Source of the DNA: Ustilago trichophora
Lineage: Eukaryota > Basidiomycota > Ustilaginomycetes > Ustilaginales > Ustilaginaceae
Direction: 5' to 3'
DNA: 64,000 nucleotides
Assembly (NCBI GenBank): GCA_900323505.1
Contig: OOIN01000024.1
Location: 1 to 64,000, forward strand
Shown in pieces: positions 41,995 to 51,729 of this stretch. Every line of letters begins with the position of its first letter. The stretch's first letter is position 1. Under the pieces are notes generated by a model, which searched no databases, was not told the DNA's origin, and saw only the letters and a list, made by a program, of their open reading frames with translations. Position numbers and translations under genes: made by a program.

Positions 41995-43638
41995 GCCTCA
42001 AGTGGCTGCCAGCGCAGATGCTCATGTTGATGATGACGCTGCTGTGGTGGTACTACAGTTCGCACGCATTTGACCTTGTGTATTTGAAATAGAAATGCTA
42101 TTATACATAGTGTATTTGAAACCATGTCGTTTTGTGTTGACAGTCGGCGAGCCGATAGAATCAAAGGGGGTGAAAAGGAACAATTGCTGTCAGGAGGTAG
42201 AAGCAAAATGAAGGAAACGGAGGGAGAGCCGATCGGGCCGAAGAAGTGATTCTAGCGAGAGATTGCATCTCAGACCGAATGACATTTGTGTCGGAGAGGT
42301 GCGCTGCAAGCAGTTGAGGCAAATTTTAAGTTGATAATCCGACGGGCGAGACTGCCTTTGCCAACCTGCAAGGGAAGAAAAGAAGCCTTCTATTCGGTGT
42401 ACTGTACAGCACAGTAAAGCACTCGAATCGAATACTGCAGCAGCATACTGGACTCCTGAACTCCTCAAGGGCAATCCCCATCCCACCTTGACCCAAGTAC
42501 CTCAGCTTGGCGCTTGTCACCACCACCACACGAGTACCCCCACCGATCTCCATACTTGGAAGTGAAGGAGAACGGATCTGATGTTGACTTGGACTCAATA
42601 CAGTACGCACAGACCTGAGAGAGGGAGTGCGGTGGATCGAGATGCAAGAGTTTCAGGCACCGTTCGCTAAACACGCTTTCCCGCCACAAGCGAGTCGACC
42701 AAACAAGAAAGCAAGAGAGAGTGAAATACAAAAAGAGAAAGTACGGCCCTCAACAGTTTCATACTGTAATACTAGATTGTACTGTACTGTATGCTGCTGA
42801 AAGTTAAGTTGACAGTTTCCAAGACGAAAACCCTTGCGCGCCGATCTCTATTCAAACCCAGCCAAAAGCCACACACACATACTGTACACACTGATTTTAC
42901 GCCCGCCCCACGTTTTGAGCGGCACATGAACAGTTGGCATTCTCAGTGGGAATCAAGTCAGATTCCACCTCCGCTTCTGCCAACTAGCAAGCTGCTTGTC
43001 TCTTTGGTTGTGTGGGTGTTGGTTTGCCAAGAGCATACAGCACTGTACTGTACTGTACTGTACTGTACAAGCACACAAGCCCAACTTAGCGTGTCTCTCT
43101 AACTTGGCTTTCTCTTCTCGACATCATCACACAACACTCTCTGCCGCTGTCTCACAGTACTGTACTGTACTGTACACGGCCGTCTTTGTCTCTGGTGATT
43201 CGCTCAACTCGGGCCTGTCATTTGTCACTCTTCTTTACCACACTCTTTTTGTCCTCCCCAAACATCATGTCACGCTAATCTCTCCGCTCCGTCTCTTCTC
43301 CCTATACAGAGCAGCAACAAAGCCAACAGCAGCTGCTTGTCCCTTCCATCTGCCCATACCTTTCTCTCTCCGACTTTGGTTGACAACACCCTGCGTCGTC
43401 TCTTCCTCCTTCTTCTCACCGCTCCGCTCTCGACCATCTGTCAATCGGACAACCACGCAACACGCGATCCATTGCCGCGCGTTCGTGACCATTCACCGTT
43501 CACCGTCCACCTCCAAAATCAGTTTTGCTTCTCGCATCCAAAACAACCTCTCCTCGATTTCGACCTATAAAGTAGACCTCTGGTAGATCTTCTTTTGTAC
43601 ACCTTCTCCGTCACCAACTCACCACACCAACTCTAGAC
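41995..43638. promoter_or_regulatory. 1.6-kb intergenic region with the densest TACTGTAC motif cluster
   Basis: No supported gene. TACTGTAC-type motifs occur at 42400-42409, 42779-42790, 42880-42888, 43042-43068 (a five-unit run) and 43154-43176. The 3' part is CT-rich and likely the leader of the aspartic protease gene. Confidence 0.6.
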
Positions 43639-45204
43639 ATGAAGTCCACTGCCGCCATCGTCGGCCTTGCTGCCACAGCCACCCTCGCCAGTGTTGCCTT
43701 TGCCAAGCAACACCTCGATGTTTCCCACGAGCCCATCACGGCTCTCTTTGCCGCCGACGGAACCCCCTCTCACCCGCACTTCCTTGCCTCCAGGTGGGAG
43801 ACCTCCGAGCTCCCTCTCGACTTCCGCAAGCGCGACCTCTCCGGTGCAGGCTCCAAGCGCAGCGTAAAGGCTTGTCGCTCTGAAAAGGGCAAAGATCACT
43901 CCAAGCAGCACGATCACCGAGGTCATTACAAAGATGACACCAAACACCGCGGTCAACATGGCATCCATAGCACTCTTGACCATCTCGGCCACAAGGTCAA
44001 CAGCTGGATCGAGGGCGGCAAGTACCACGACCACTCACTCGGCATTGTCATCAACAAGGCCACCGACAACTCGGCGGACAACGAGTGGCTCGTCAACGTC
44101 GGCTTCGGCACTCGTCCTCAAAAGCTCAAGATGGTCTTTGACACGGGTAGTCCCGACACCTGGGTCTACTCCCCTGCCTGCTGTTACGCCAACAACCACA
44201 CTTTCTTCGACCCCGCCAAGTCGTCCACCTACCACAACCGCACCGTCGTCAACGGCACTGCTCAGGCTGCTCCCGCTGGCACTCCTGGCCAGCCCTGGTC
44301 TTCCACCTACGGTTCTGGATCCAGTGTTTCCGGCTACGTCGGTCTCGATGACTTTACGTTTGGCCAGCAGAAGCTCAAGGTCGACCAGCTTCCTCTGGCA
44401 TTGACCACCAACATTACTGGCTCGCGTGCTTCCCGTGGCATGGAGGGTCTCATCGGTCTCTCGGCTGGCAGTGGCTCCTACACAAAGGGTGGCTGGACTA
44501 CCCCTTTCGAGGCCATGTCGTCGCGCGGTCTCATCAACGAGACTTACATGACTGCCACCCTCAAGAAGGCCAACCGCAAGACTGGCAAGGGCGGCGGAGG
44601 ACGCTACACGTTCGGTGAGGTCGATGATGACCACCTTCAGGGCAACATCACCTGGACCCGTGCTCTTTCGCCTTTCCTCTGGGCCGGCTACTTTGACAAG
44701 ATGACCATGGGCGACACTCTACTTGCTGCTGCTCCCGGATCCAACGACCGACCGATCCGCTTCATGGTCGACACTGGTTCCGCTGTCCTCTACCTGCCCC
44801 CACCCATTGTCAAGCAGATCAACAGCCAGATCGCCGGCTCGTACGTCGCCAACGCCTCCAGCGGTCTTGCCTTCCCCTACCTCATCCCCTGCGACACTGG
44901 TCTCAAAAAGCACGAGAAGAAGTTCAACAACCCCACTTTCAGCCTTCAGGTTGGCGGTACCAACTTTACTATTCCCAAAGAGGACTACGTCTTTTACGCC
45001 AACCAGCCCGTTCCGGCTGCCGCCGCTGGAGGTCAAGAAAACATGTGCTACTCGGCCTTCCAGACTGGTCCAGCGCAGATCTCCATCATTGGTTTGAGCT
45101 TTATCAAGAACCACGTCGTTGTCTTTGACCAGGGTGGACGTAACCTTACCGCCTCGGCTCGACGCATCGGTCTCGGTCAGCGCAGCGATGTTCGCTACGA
45201 TTAG
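43639..45204 (+). CDS. Secreted pepsin-like aspartic protease (family A1)
   Basis: A 521-residue endopeptidase precursor. Residues 1-22 (KST then hydrophobic AAIVGLAATATLASVAFA) form a clear signal peptide. The propeptide contains dibasic sites FRKR (to 65) and SKR (to 74), possible Kex2 sites, and an unusual His/Lys/Asp-rich stretch (~80-135). The two active-site motifs are FDTGSPDTWV (~167) and MVDTGSAVLYL (~376), with SSVSGYVG and GLIGLSAGSGS between them. Several NxT/NxS sequons support secretion. There is no obvious C-terminal GPI signal; the end is basic and polar (RRIGLGQRSDVRYD). Such proteases serve nutrient release or wall/virulence processing in fungi; which applies here is unknown. 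Confidence 0.92.
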   Translation: MKSTAAIVGLAATATLASVAFAKQHLDVSHEPITALFAADGTPSHPHFLASRWETSELPLDFRKRDLSGAGSKRSVKACRSEKGKDHSKQHDHRGHYKDDTKHRGQHGIHSTLDHLGHKVNSWIEGGKYHDHSLGIVINKATDNSADNEWLVNVGFGTRPQKLKMVFDTGSPDTWVYSPACCYANNHTFFDPAKSSTYHNRTVVNGTAQAAPAGTPGQPWSSTYGSGSSVSGYVGLDDFTFGQQKLKVDQLPLALTTNITGSRASRGMEGLIGLSAGSGSYTKGGWTTPFEAMSSRGLINETYMTATLKKANRKTGKGGGGRYTFGEVDDDHLQGNITWTRALSPFLWAGYFDKMTMGDTLLAAAPGSNDRPIRFMVDTGSAVLYLPPPIVKQINSQIAGSYVANASSGLAFPYLIPCDTGLKKHEKKFNNPTFSLQVGGTNFTIPKEDYVFYANQPVPAAAAGGQENMCYSAFQTGPAQISIIGLSFIKNHVVVFDQGGRNLTASARRIGLGQRSDVRYD

Positions 45205-46081
45205 AGTGCCTACACTTGGATCTGCATTTTCTCTCCTTAGACACAGTAGCTCTTTATAGGTCACCGGATGCTTGTTTGCTTTCTTTGTAAATATGCTTAT
45301 CGTTTTGCAAGTCGTTCTGTGTTTGGCTCGCTTATCAGAACGAACACGAGATAGCCTGTTGTTCTTTTCTGTTCTTGATTGCACCTAGGGCTCTTGTGGC
45401 TGTTTGTTCCCTTGGTCGTTGCTCCTGCGGCTTGCAAAGTGTCGATCATGCAGAGCAGAAGCACCTCAGAAGCATGCTAACTTTTCAATCGAATAAAGTG
45501 TGTGCATAAAATCAGGCTTGAAAAATCGGTCTAAAAACGTGGCTGTGGTACGCCAAAGTCGAATCAATCGAAAACGTGTGCGGAGAGAGCTTTCACTCTT
45601 CGGCCGCTTACCGCTTCTCCCACGCACACTCTGACGCACTCAGGGTTCACCAAAGCCTATGCCTGCAGCCCTCTTTCTCCAAAGACGATTAATTGTTGTT
45701 GACCATAATACCCACTTCGCTACAAGGTTTTGCTGATATCATCACACCATTACCTAGCCCGAGATAGGCTCATGCGTCAACGATCAACATCGCAGAATTG
45801 TTCTAGCATACTGAGACAGTGTCCAACAGCTCCGTAATCTACAGCACTTCAAGCTATCTAGTCAACCATAAAAACCAATCCGGTTTGGAACGACGACTCT
45901 TCCCACCAGGCGACGATGCAAGGCTGAACAGAACGTTCCTTGGACATTCACACAGAGCTTGGACTTCTCTCCACTGCTGAACAGCGCAAGCGGCTCGCTT
46001 GATTGAGGCTTCCAGCAGCGCTGAACCAGAACATCTGCATGACACTGCAGCTTACCGTTGCCGCCTGCGACCATAGCTGCA
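45205..46081. other. Intergenic region
   Basis: 877 bp between two same-strand genes, AT-richer than its neighbours. No gene, motif cluster or repeat was noticed before the AGC-rich start of the next gene. Confidence 0.5.
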
Positions 46082-48694
46082 ATGTCTAACAACAATAACA
46101 ACGACAACAGCAGCAGCAGCAGCAGCAGCAATAATGCCCGGTCTGCCTTTGCAACATCTTCCACTGCCTTTGCAACATCTTCCACTGCCTTTGCAACATC
46201 TTCCACCGACTTTGCGCTCCCTTTCGGCAGCTCAAGACCCAGTACCAGCAGCAGCGGCGTTGCGGGAGGCTCGAGCCACGGCTTCTTCCAGTCCGCATCC
46301 TCGTCAGCCCCAATCTCCATTCCTTCGAGCCCATCTCTATCGCTGAGCTACAATCAGGCAAGCAGTCATCACAATCCTTTGCTATCCTTGTCTGCCGGCA
46401 TGGCATCCTCGCCTTCCAAACTCGCAACCTCGGGAGCGGGATTGGGAATCGGCAATCTGCCATCGCCCTCAGCAAGAGATCACATCAACCCGCTTGCTCA
46501 GTCACACTCAAATGCGTTCAATGGTCAGCCACATTCGCCGACATTGTCTCTCGCAGGCGAAGGCTGGCCTCCACCGCCATTTACAGCTTTCCCGTCCACA
46601 GCCTCTTCATCTTCATCCGGAGGCGTCACGACACCGGCTGCTTTGTTAAGACGTGCACAAGGCATGAACTCGCCCGGCTTTGCGATCGCTTCTCCCGCAC
46701 GCTTTCGTCGAGCAAGTATGCTCGGGCGCGAGATCACACCTTTTCATCTTGATGACGACGATCGCTCTGACGACGAAAAGCACTCCCACGTTGCGAATGC
46801 CGCAAGATCCGCAAGATCAATGGACACCTCGACGGCTCAGCAGCAAACAAGCGCTCGAAGAGGTTCCAACCAAGACCCCGACGACGGCGACGACGAGATG
46901 ATGCAGATCGAAGAGGATGATGCTACAGCCTCACGTGCACCAAGCACACCGGTCATGGGCCCTCCGCTTTCGCTCTTCAGCACGCCCAGCACGCCGCCTC
47001 CAGCATCGTCGCATTTACTGCATGCACGGCCAAGCATATCAGCACTCGCACGCGCATCTGCGTCCGATTCCGGCCAGGACAGCTCCTCATCTGCAGGTGG
47101 TAGTGGTGGTGGTGGTGGAGGAGGAGGAGGAGGAGGAGGAGGAGTTTCTTCTGGCCTATCACGCACCGTGCCCCGTTCTCCCTCTGCAGGCCCTTCGATG
47201 GGGTCTCCACTAGGACATGGCGGCAACCGATCCCGCTCCTCTTCGCTTCTATCTTCAAACGTGGTCCGCAAAGCTGTCACACGTCGAGGCAATCTTCTTC
47301 CCAAAGATCGTTCCGTCGCCCGTGTCGCCGCCTCGTTGCAAGACGAAAGCAAACCGGAAGACTCGGAAATCGCCTCGGAAGCCAAGCTGCAGAAACGACT
47401 GGGTGGGGAAGCAACGCTCCCGCGTACGCCACGGTTTGGTCCCAGTGCCGGCTCCGCAGCTGGCAGCACGGGGGCAAGTGGTAGTACCATGCGCATGTCT
47501 AGATCGCCATTCTTCGGTGCAACATCTGGTAACGCAGCGACGTTGGGTGCGGGATTTTCGAGGAGAAAATACATGTGGGATGATGATGTGGATGATATAC
47601 GTGGCGTGTTCACCGCCGATGGGCTGGACGATGGAGATAGTTCAGCCATGTCGTCCGAGGAGGAAGAGATGATGATGTACTACTCGCGGACTGATTCGCT
47701 TTCGGACGAGGAGGATGAGTTGCGTAGTCGTGCTGGGCTCGATTCGAGCGTGATGCAAGACGAGACGTCTTCTTCTGCAACGACGACTGCTGTTAACGAC
47801 GCAAGCAGATCCAATGGTATTGGAGGAAGCAACGCTGACTTGTCATCCAGCTTCGGCGCCTCCTCTGCAACCACACCAAATGCAGCCGCTGCAGGCGGTG
47901 GTACTGTAGGATCGTTACCCAAGCGCAAAAACAATTCGCTCTGGATGGGATTCCGGGATAAAGGCAACGCGCACAAGTGGTCTCCCAGTGGCAGCAGCGG
48001 CAGTGGGGGTGCTTCTGCCCACACTGGTGGTGGAGGAGGAGCGAGTGGGATGTTCAGCGGCGAGAGAGCGGCGTGGCGTCGAGCAGGTGGTGCTTCAGCC
48101 TCGGCGATGGGGATGGATGTGGACACTTCTCCTCGGGTGCTAGGAGCTGCTGGTGCTGGCGCTCGTTTATCCAAGAGGAAAACGATGGGTGATGACAGGT
48201 ATGAACCGTACAAACGTCGCGCCGTCTCGCCCATGAATCTCGGTTCCAGTCTGGGTACCACTCCCACCAACGCCAGCTTCGCCACTGCGGCTGGCAACGC
48301 CCCCAATGCTGCTACCCAAGGCATGGGCGTCAACAATTCCAACTCACCCTTGATGATGCCCATCTCCTCCCCCTCAGGAGGCATTCTTTATCGAGGCATT
48401 CACCATCATCACCATTTTAACGCCGCATATGCCTCTCGCTACTCGACTTCGCCCACCATTTCAAGACCGTGTACACCAGTCAATTCCACCTCTGCTACAA
48501 CGGGTCCGGCGGGGATGGGTTCTTTTTCCCCCGCTGCAACCGGTAGCGGTCCTGGATACGGCTCGGGTGCGCTAGGCCTGAGCATTTCGGCAAATAATAA
48601 CCCGCAAAGTTTGGAGACTAGAGTTCAGATGGAACAGCTCCAGGAAAATGAGGCTTTGATGGATCAACGTGTGGGAATGCTTGGGTTGTCGTAG
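46082..48694 (+). CDS. Low-complexity conserved fungal protein of unknown function
   Basis: The product is 870 residues from the ATG at 46082 and I cannot name it. The N-terminus is Asn/Ser homopolymer followed by three copies of AFATSST (a 21-bp DNA repeat). Most of the chain is Ser/Gly/Ala-rich and predicted disordered, with a poly-Gly run (DNA ~47100-47142) and acidic patches. Three islands look conserved: RKAVTRRGNLLPKDRSVARV followed by an acidic-charged segment (~400-450), KYMWDDDVDDIRGVF with SSEEEEMMMYYSRTDSLSDEE (~505-550), and DRYEPYKRRAVSPMNLGSS (~705). The first and third resemble blocks I associate with uncharacterised nuclear or regulatory fungal proteins, but the recollection is weak. 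The basic NLS-like KRKTMGDDRYEPYKRR suggests nuclear location. Confidence 0.75.
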   Translation: MSNNNNNDNSSSSSSSNNARSAFATSSTAFATSSTAFATSSTDFALPFGSSRPSTSSSGVAGGSSHGFFQSASSSAPISIPSSPSLSLSYNQASSHHNPLLSLSAGMASSPSKLATSGAGLGIGNLPSPSARDHINPLAQSHSNAFNGQPHSPTLSLAGEGWPPPPFTAFPSTASSSSSGGVTTPAALLRRAQGMNSPGFAIASPARFRRASMLGREITPFHLDDDDRSDDEKHSHVANAARSARSMDTSTAQQQTSARRGSNQDPDDGDDEMMQIEEDDATASRAPSTPVMGPPLSLFSTPSTPPPASSHLLHARPSISALARASASDSGQDSSSSAGGSGGGGGGGGGGGGGVSSGLSRTVPRSPSAGPSMGSPLGHGGNRSRSSSLLSSNVVRKAVTRRGNLLPKDRSVARVAASLQDESKPEDSEIASEAKLQKRLGGEATLPRTPRFGPSAGSAAGSTGASGSTMRMSRSPFFGATSGNAATLGAGFSRRKYMWDDDVDDIRGVFTADGLDDGDSSAMSSEEEEMMMYYSRTDSLSDEEDELRSRAGLDSSVMQDETSSSATTTAVNDASRSNGIGGSNADLSSSFGASSATTPNAAAAGGGTVGSLPKRKNNSLWMGFRDKGNAHKWSPSGSSGSGGASAHTGGGGGASGMFSGERAAWRRAGGASASAMGMDVDTSPRVLGAAGAGARLSKRKTMGDDRYEPYKRRAVSPMNLGSSLGTTPTNASFATAAGNAPNAATQGMGVNNSNSPLMMPISSPSGGILYRGIHHHHHFNAAYASRYSTSPTISRPCTPVNSTSATTGPAGMGSFSPAATGSGPGYGSGALGLSISANNNPQSLETRVQMEQLQENEALMDQRVGMLGLS

Positions 48695-48776
48695 ATGCTT
48701 CCTATTTTTGTATTTGTATCTTGTTTGATTCAGTTAGGGTTCGCACGCTTCTTGGTTAATTTTTTTTCGTTGCAAT

Positions 48777-49690
48777 CATATCGTAAAAAAAAGGGAAATT
48801 GCCGGCCTCGGAGCCACCTACCGAGCCACCATGGCTGGCGCTAGAGTGGCTCCGATGAGGAGACAACCGCTGAAGGTGGCTGCTGAAGTGGCTCTGTGGC
48901 GGGCTCTTGAGGTTGGTGGCTGCATTGGATGGCTGGGGCAAGGAGCCATCCAGCAAAGGTGGTTCCGTGGGTGGGTGCTTGGCCTGCAATTGCGTATCCT
49001 GGTAAGTCGGCAAGCTCAGCCACTGCTTGATACTGACATCTGTGCAGGAGGAGACCCAAGCGCAGGTTGCAGATATAAAACACTTGCTGACATGCGAGAC
49101 CTGCTCCTTCCCTTGCTCGACCATCATGCCAGCCAATGTTGCCGCCACCATCATCTTTTCAGGTAAGTATCATCCTGTCTTGGCTCTACGCTTGTCTCTG
49201 CTTTACATGAAATGACTTCTGCCTCAACCTTCTTCCAAACCACACTGAATGATCTTATCAACATCTTGCCCTTTGCTGCTACCGCCACCGCCACCACTGC
49301 CACTGCCTGCAAATACCACTCCCATTGCTGCTCCCATTACAACTCCTGCCGCTGCTCCCACCCGACACTGCCACCCCCACCGCTCCCATCCACCGCTCCC
49401 ACTGCCACTCACACCGCTCACACCATCATTTGCTCTGCTGACTGTACTACATGCTTCTGTTTGACATGACACCTGAATGCAATGATATACAAAATTTCAA
49501 TTCAATGTGCAATGCTGAGCATGCATGAGCATCTGGCTGTTGAACCATCCTGGGTGGTTCTGCTCAGGAGCCACCCTTCAAGGGGCCATCCAATCGGGGT
49601 TGGCTCTATGGGTGGCATCTAGGTAGGAGCCAACCTGGCTGACTCTGTGGGTGGCTCCGAGGCCGTCGATTTCCTTTTTTTTACGATATG
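48777..49690. mobile_element. Candidate non-autonomous DNA element with ~42-bp terminal inverted repeats
   Basis: The left end (48777-48818) reads CATATCGTAAAAAAAAGGG then a 23-bp tail ending GGCCTCGGAGCCACC. The right end (49650-49690), reverse complemented, gives the same sequence with two substitutions and one single-base gap. Both ends are flanked by AAT (48774-48776 and 49691-49693), a possible 3-bp target duplication. The 914-bp body has GGAGCCACC/GGTGGCTC-like words inside both ends. It encodes no recognisable transposase. A 111-codon ATG frame on the plus strand starts at 48831; it contains a GTAAGT...TGCAG intron-like segment (49002-49047), and another GTAAGT lies near 49163. Short coding exons therefore cannot be excluded. 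Superfamily is unknown. Confidence 0.7.
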
Positions 49691-49860
49691 AATCATGTCT
49701 GTTTGACGTTTCTTTGTGTTTCTGTGGGCGGTGTGTGTGCAGATGGGGTGGAGAAAGTGCTAGGATTGCAGTGAGACAAAGAGTGTATGATGAACGACAA
49801 GCTTTTATCGGGGGAAGAAGATTACATGGACAAGTTTAGCTTTAGGCACTGTTTGCGAGA

Positions 49861-51729
49861 TCACTGCTTGGAAATGGCGCCGGCACCAGCAGCCACATCC
49901 TCCCTTCTAACTTTGAAACCTTTGTTGAGCAAGGTGGTTTTGACCTCATCGATAGAGCATTGTTTCCTGTGAAAGATACCCGCGGCGAGAGCAGCTTCTA
50001 CTGTACCCTCGCCTGGACTGGTACCTTGTTTGGGGTTGGTGAAAACGTCGACAAAGTGTTGTGCAGTTCCGGCACCGGAAGAAGCGATGACAGGAATGTC
50101 AACTGCGTTGCGTACAAGCTCGACGAGCTGTCGATCGAAACCTTTGTTGGATCCATCGCGATCGATCGAGTTGAGAAGCACTTCGCCTGCTCCCAATCGC
50201 TGAACACCACGGGCGAGTTGAATCACATCAACATCACGATCCTCTCGACCACCTTTAACGGTACAGCGATACCACCAGCGCTTGCCCTCATCTTCAGTAC
50301 CTTTTGCACCGGAAACAACACAAGGTGCATGTTTGGCATCTACCTCTTCGCCTTGACCAACATACACCCTACGAGGATCGATTGAAACCACCACGGCCTG
50401 AGCACCATACCCTTTACTGATAGTCTCGATACCCGTCTTTCCCGTCAAACACGCATCGCCAAATTTCAACGCATTCGTCTCTGCTTGCTGTCCATTCTCG
50501 GCCGCACGTGCATACAGCTCCTCTACAGCATACACCGCCTCAGACCCAATCGAAACTTTATCAGCTCCCGCGCGGAAGTATGCATCCGCAACCTCTTTGG
50601 CAGGTCTAGGCGTTCCATCGGGATCAACACTATCCTTAATTCCACCACCGATGGTGAGAGGGACAAAGATCTTGGCGGCGGCAGCTTCGAGGAGGCTCAA
50701 CATGGGTTGGTCTTGCAAGGCGCAGGAACGGAAAGAGGTGATGTTGAGGAATGTTACTTCGTCGGCGCCTTCTAGGTAGTAGCGCAAAGCGAGGTCGACA
50801 GGTTTGCCGAGGTTGCGAACTTGACGTTTGGCTGCTGGAGTGGCCGAGGACTCTGTTGTGGTGTCTGCGGTAGTGGGTTCGGGTTGGGCTTTTTCACGGA
50901 CGTCGTATGATTCACCCTTGGTGACGACGAGATCGCCATCGTCGTTACTGCGCACATCGAGGCAGGCTACGATACGCTTTGTGAGACCGTCTTGTGCACT
51001 GGGGACGGCGACTTGGTTGGGATCCAAAAGCAAGCGCTCTTTGCTAGGGTCGATGGTGCCCGGCTGGCTGAGCCAGGCGCGGAGGAGCTCGAGACCGGCG
51101 CGACCACTCTTTTCGGGGTGAAACTGGGTAGCAAACACGTTGCCCTTTTGGATGCTGGAAAGGAAAACTTCGGATCCGTACTGGGTAGTGGTAAGCACCC
51201 AATCTGCGTGCTTTTCGGGTTGATATGCTGCGCGATAGGTGTGGACAAAGTAATAGTGGCTCTTTTCGCCCGAAGCTGGGTCTGGGAAACCGTATTTGAC
51301 TCGATCCTTGTCTCCGCCGTCATTGCGGGTCTTTACGACTTGGGCAGTGTTCCAACCCATCTGAGGTACACTCTTCTTGGTCTTGCCATCCTGTTCGTAG
51401 GGCGAGAATGCTGAGACGATACCGGGTACGACACCCAAGCCAGGCACGCCGGGTGCCTCGTCGGAACCTTCAAACAAGGTCTGAAGACCGACACAGATGC
51501 CCATGTACGGCTTTCCCGAAGCAATATACTCCTTCAACGGCTCAGCATACCCTTTGTCACGGATAGATTGCATGGCAGAACCAAAGGCGCCGACACCAGG
51601 GAAGAGGAGCTTATCGGCCTTCTTGAGATCTTGGGGCGATTGGACCCATTTGAACTCGAAGCCGAGCTTGTTGATCGAGTTGGCGAGACTGCGCACGTTG
51701 CCTGCGCCATAGTCGAGAAGGTACAGCAT
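49861..51729 (-). CDS. HIS7: Imidazole glycerol phosphate synthase, glutaminase-cyclase fusion
   Basis: His7 converts PRFAR plus glutamine-derived ammonia to imidazole glycerol phosphate and AICAR, linking histidine and purine synthesis. The product is 622 residues. The N-terminal class I glutaminase domain (~1-215) shows the oxyanion strand PGVGAFGSA, nucleophile Cys79 in YMGICVGLQ, and His204/Glu206 in TQFHPEKSG. The cyclase (HisF-like barrel, ~240-610) starts KRIVACLDVRSNDDGDLVV with the catalytic Asp and has phosphate-site motifs such as LTIGGGI, GADKVSIGSEA, NSIDRDGSNKGFD and ASSGAGT. The ATG at 51729 places the glutaminase start as in yeast (552 residues). The 3' end lies ~170 bp from the inverted-repeat element. 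Confidence 0.96.
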   Translation of the reverse strand: MLYLLDYGAGNVRSLANSINKLGFEFKWVQSPQDLKKADKLLFPGVGAFGSAMQSIRDKGYAEPLKEYIASGKPYMGICVGLQTLFEGSDEAPGVPGLGVVPGIVSAFSPYEQDGKTKKSVPQMGWNTAQVVKTRNDGGDKDRVKYGFPDPASGEKSHYYFVHTYRAAYQPEKHADWVLTTTQYGSEVFLSSIQKGNVFATQFHPEKSGRAGLELLRAWLSQPGTIDPSKERLLLDPNQVAVPSAQDGLTKRIVACLDVRSNDDGDLVVTKGESYDVREKAQPEPTTADTTTESSATPAAKRQVRNLGKPVDLALRYYLEGADEVTFLNITSFRSCALQDQPMLSLLEAAAAKIFVPLTIGGGIKDSVDPDGTPRPAKEVADAYFRAGADKVSIGSEAVYAVEELYARAAENGQQAETNALKFGDACLTGKTGIETISKGYGAQAVVVSIDPRRVYVGQGEEVDAKHAPCVVSGAKGTEDEGKRWWYRCTVKGGREDRDVDVIQLARGVQRLGAGEVLLNSIDRDGSNKGFDRQLVELVRNAVDIPVIASSGAGTAQHFVDVFTNPKQGTSPGEGTVEAALAAGIFHRKQCSIDEVKTTLLNKGFKVRREDVAAGAGAISKQ

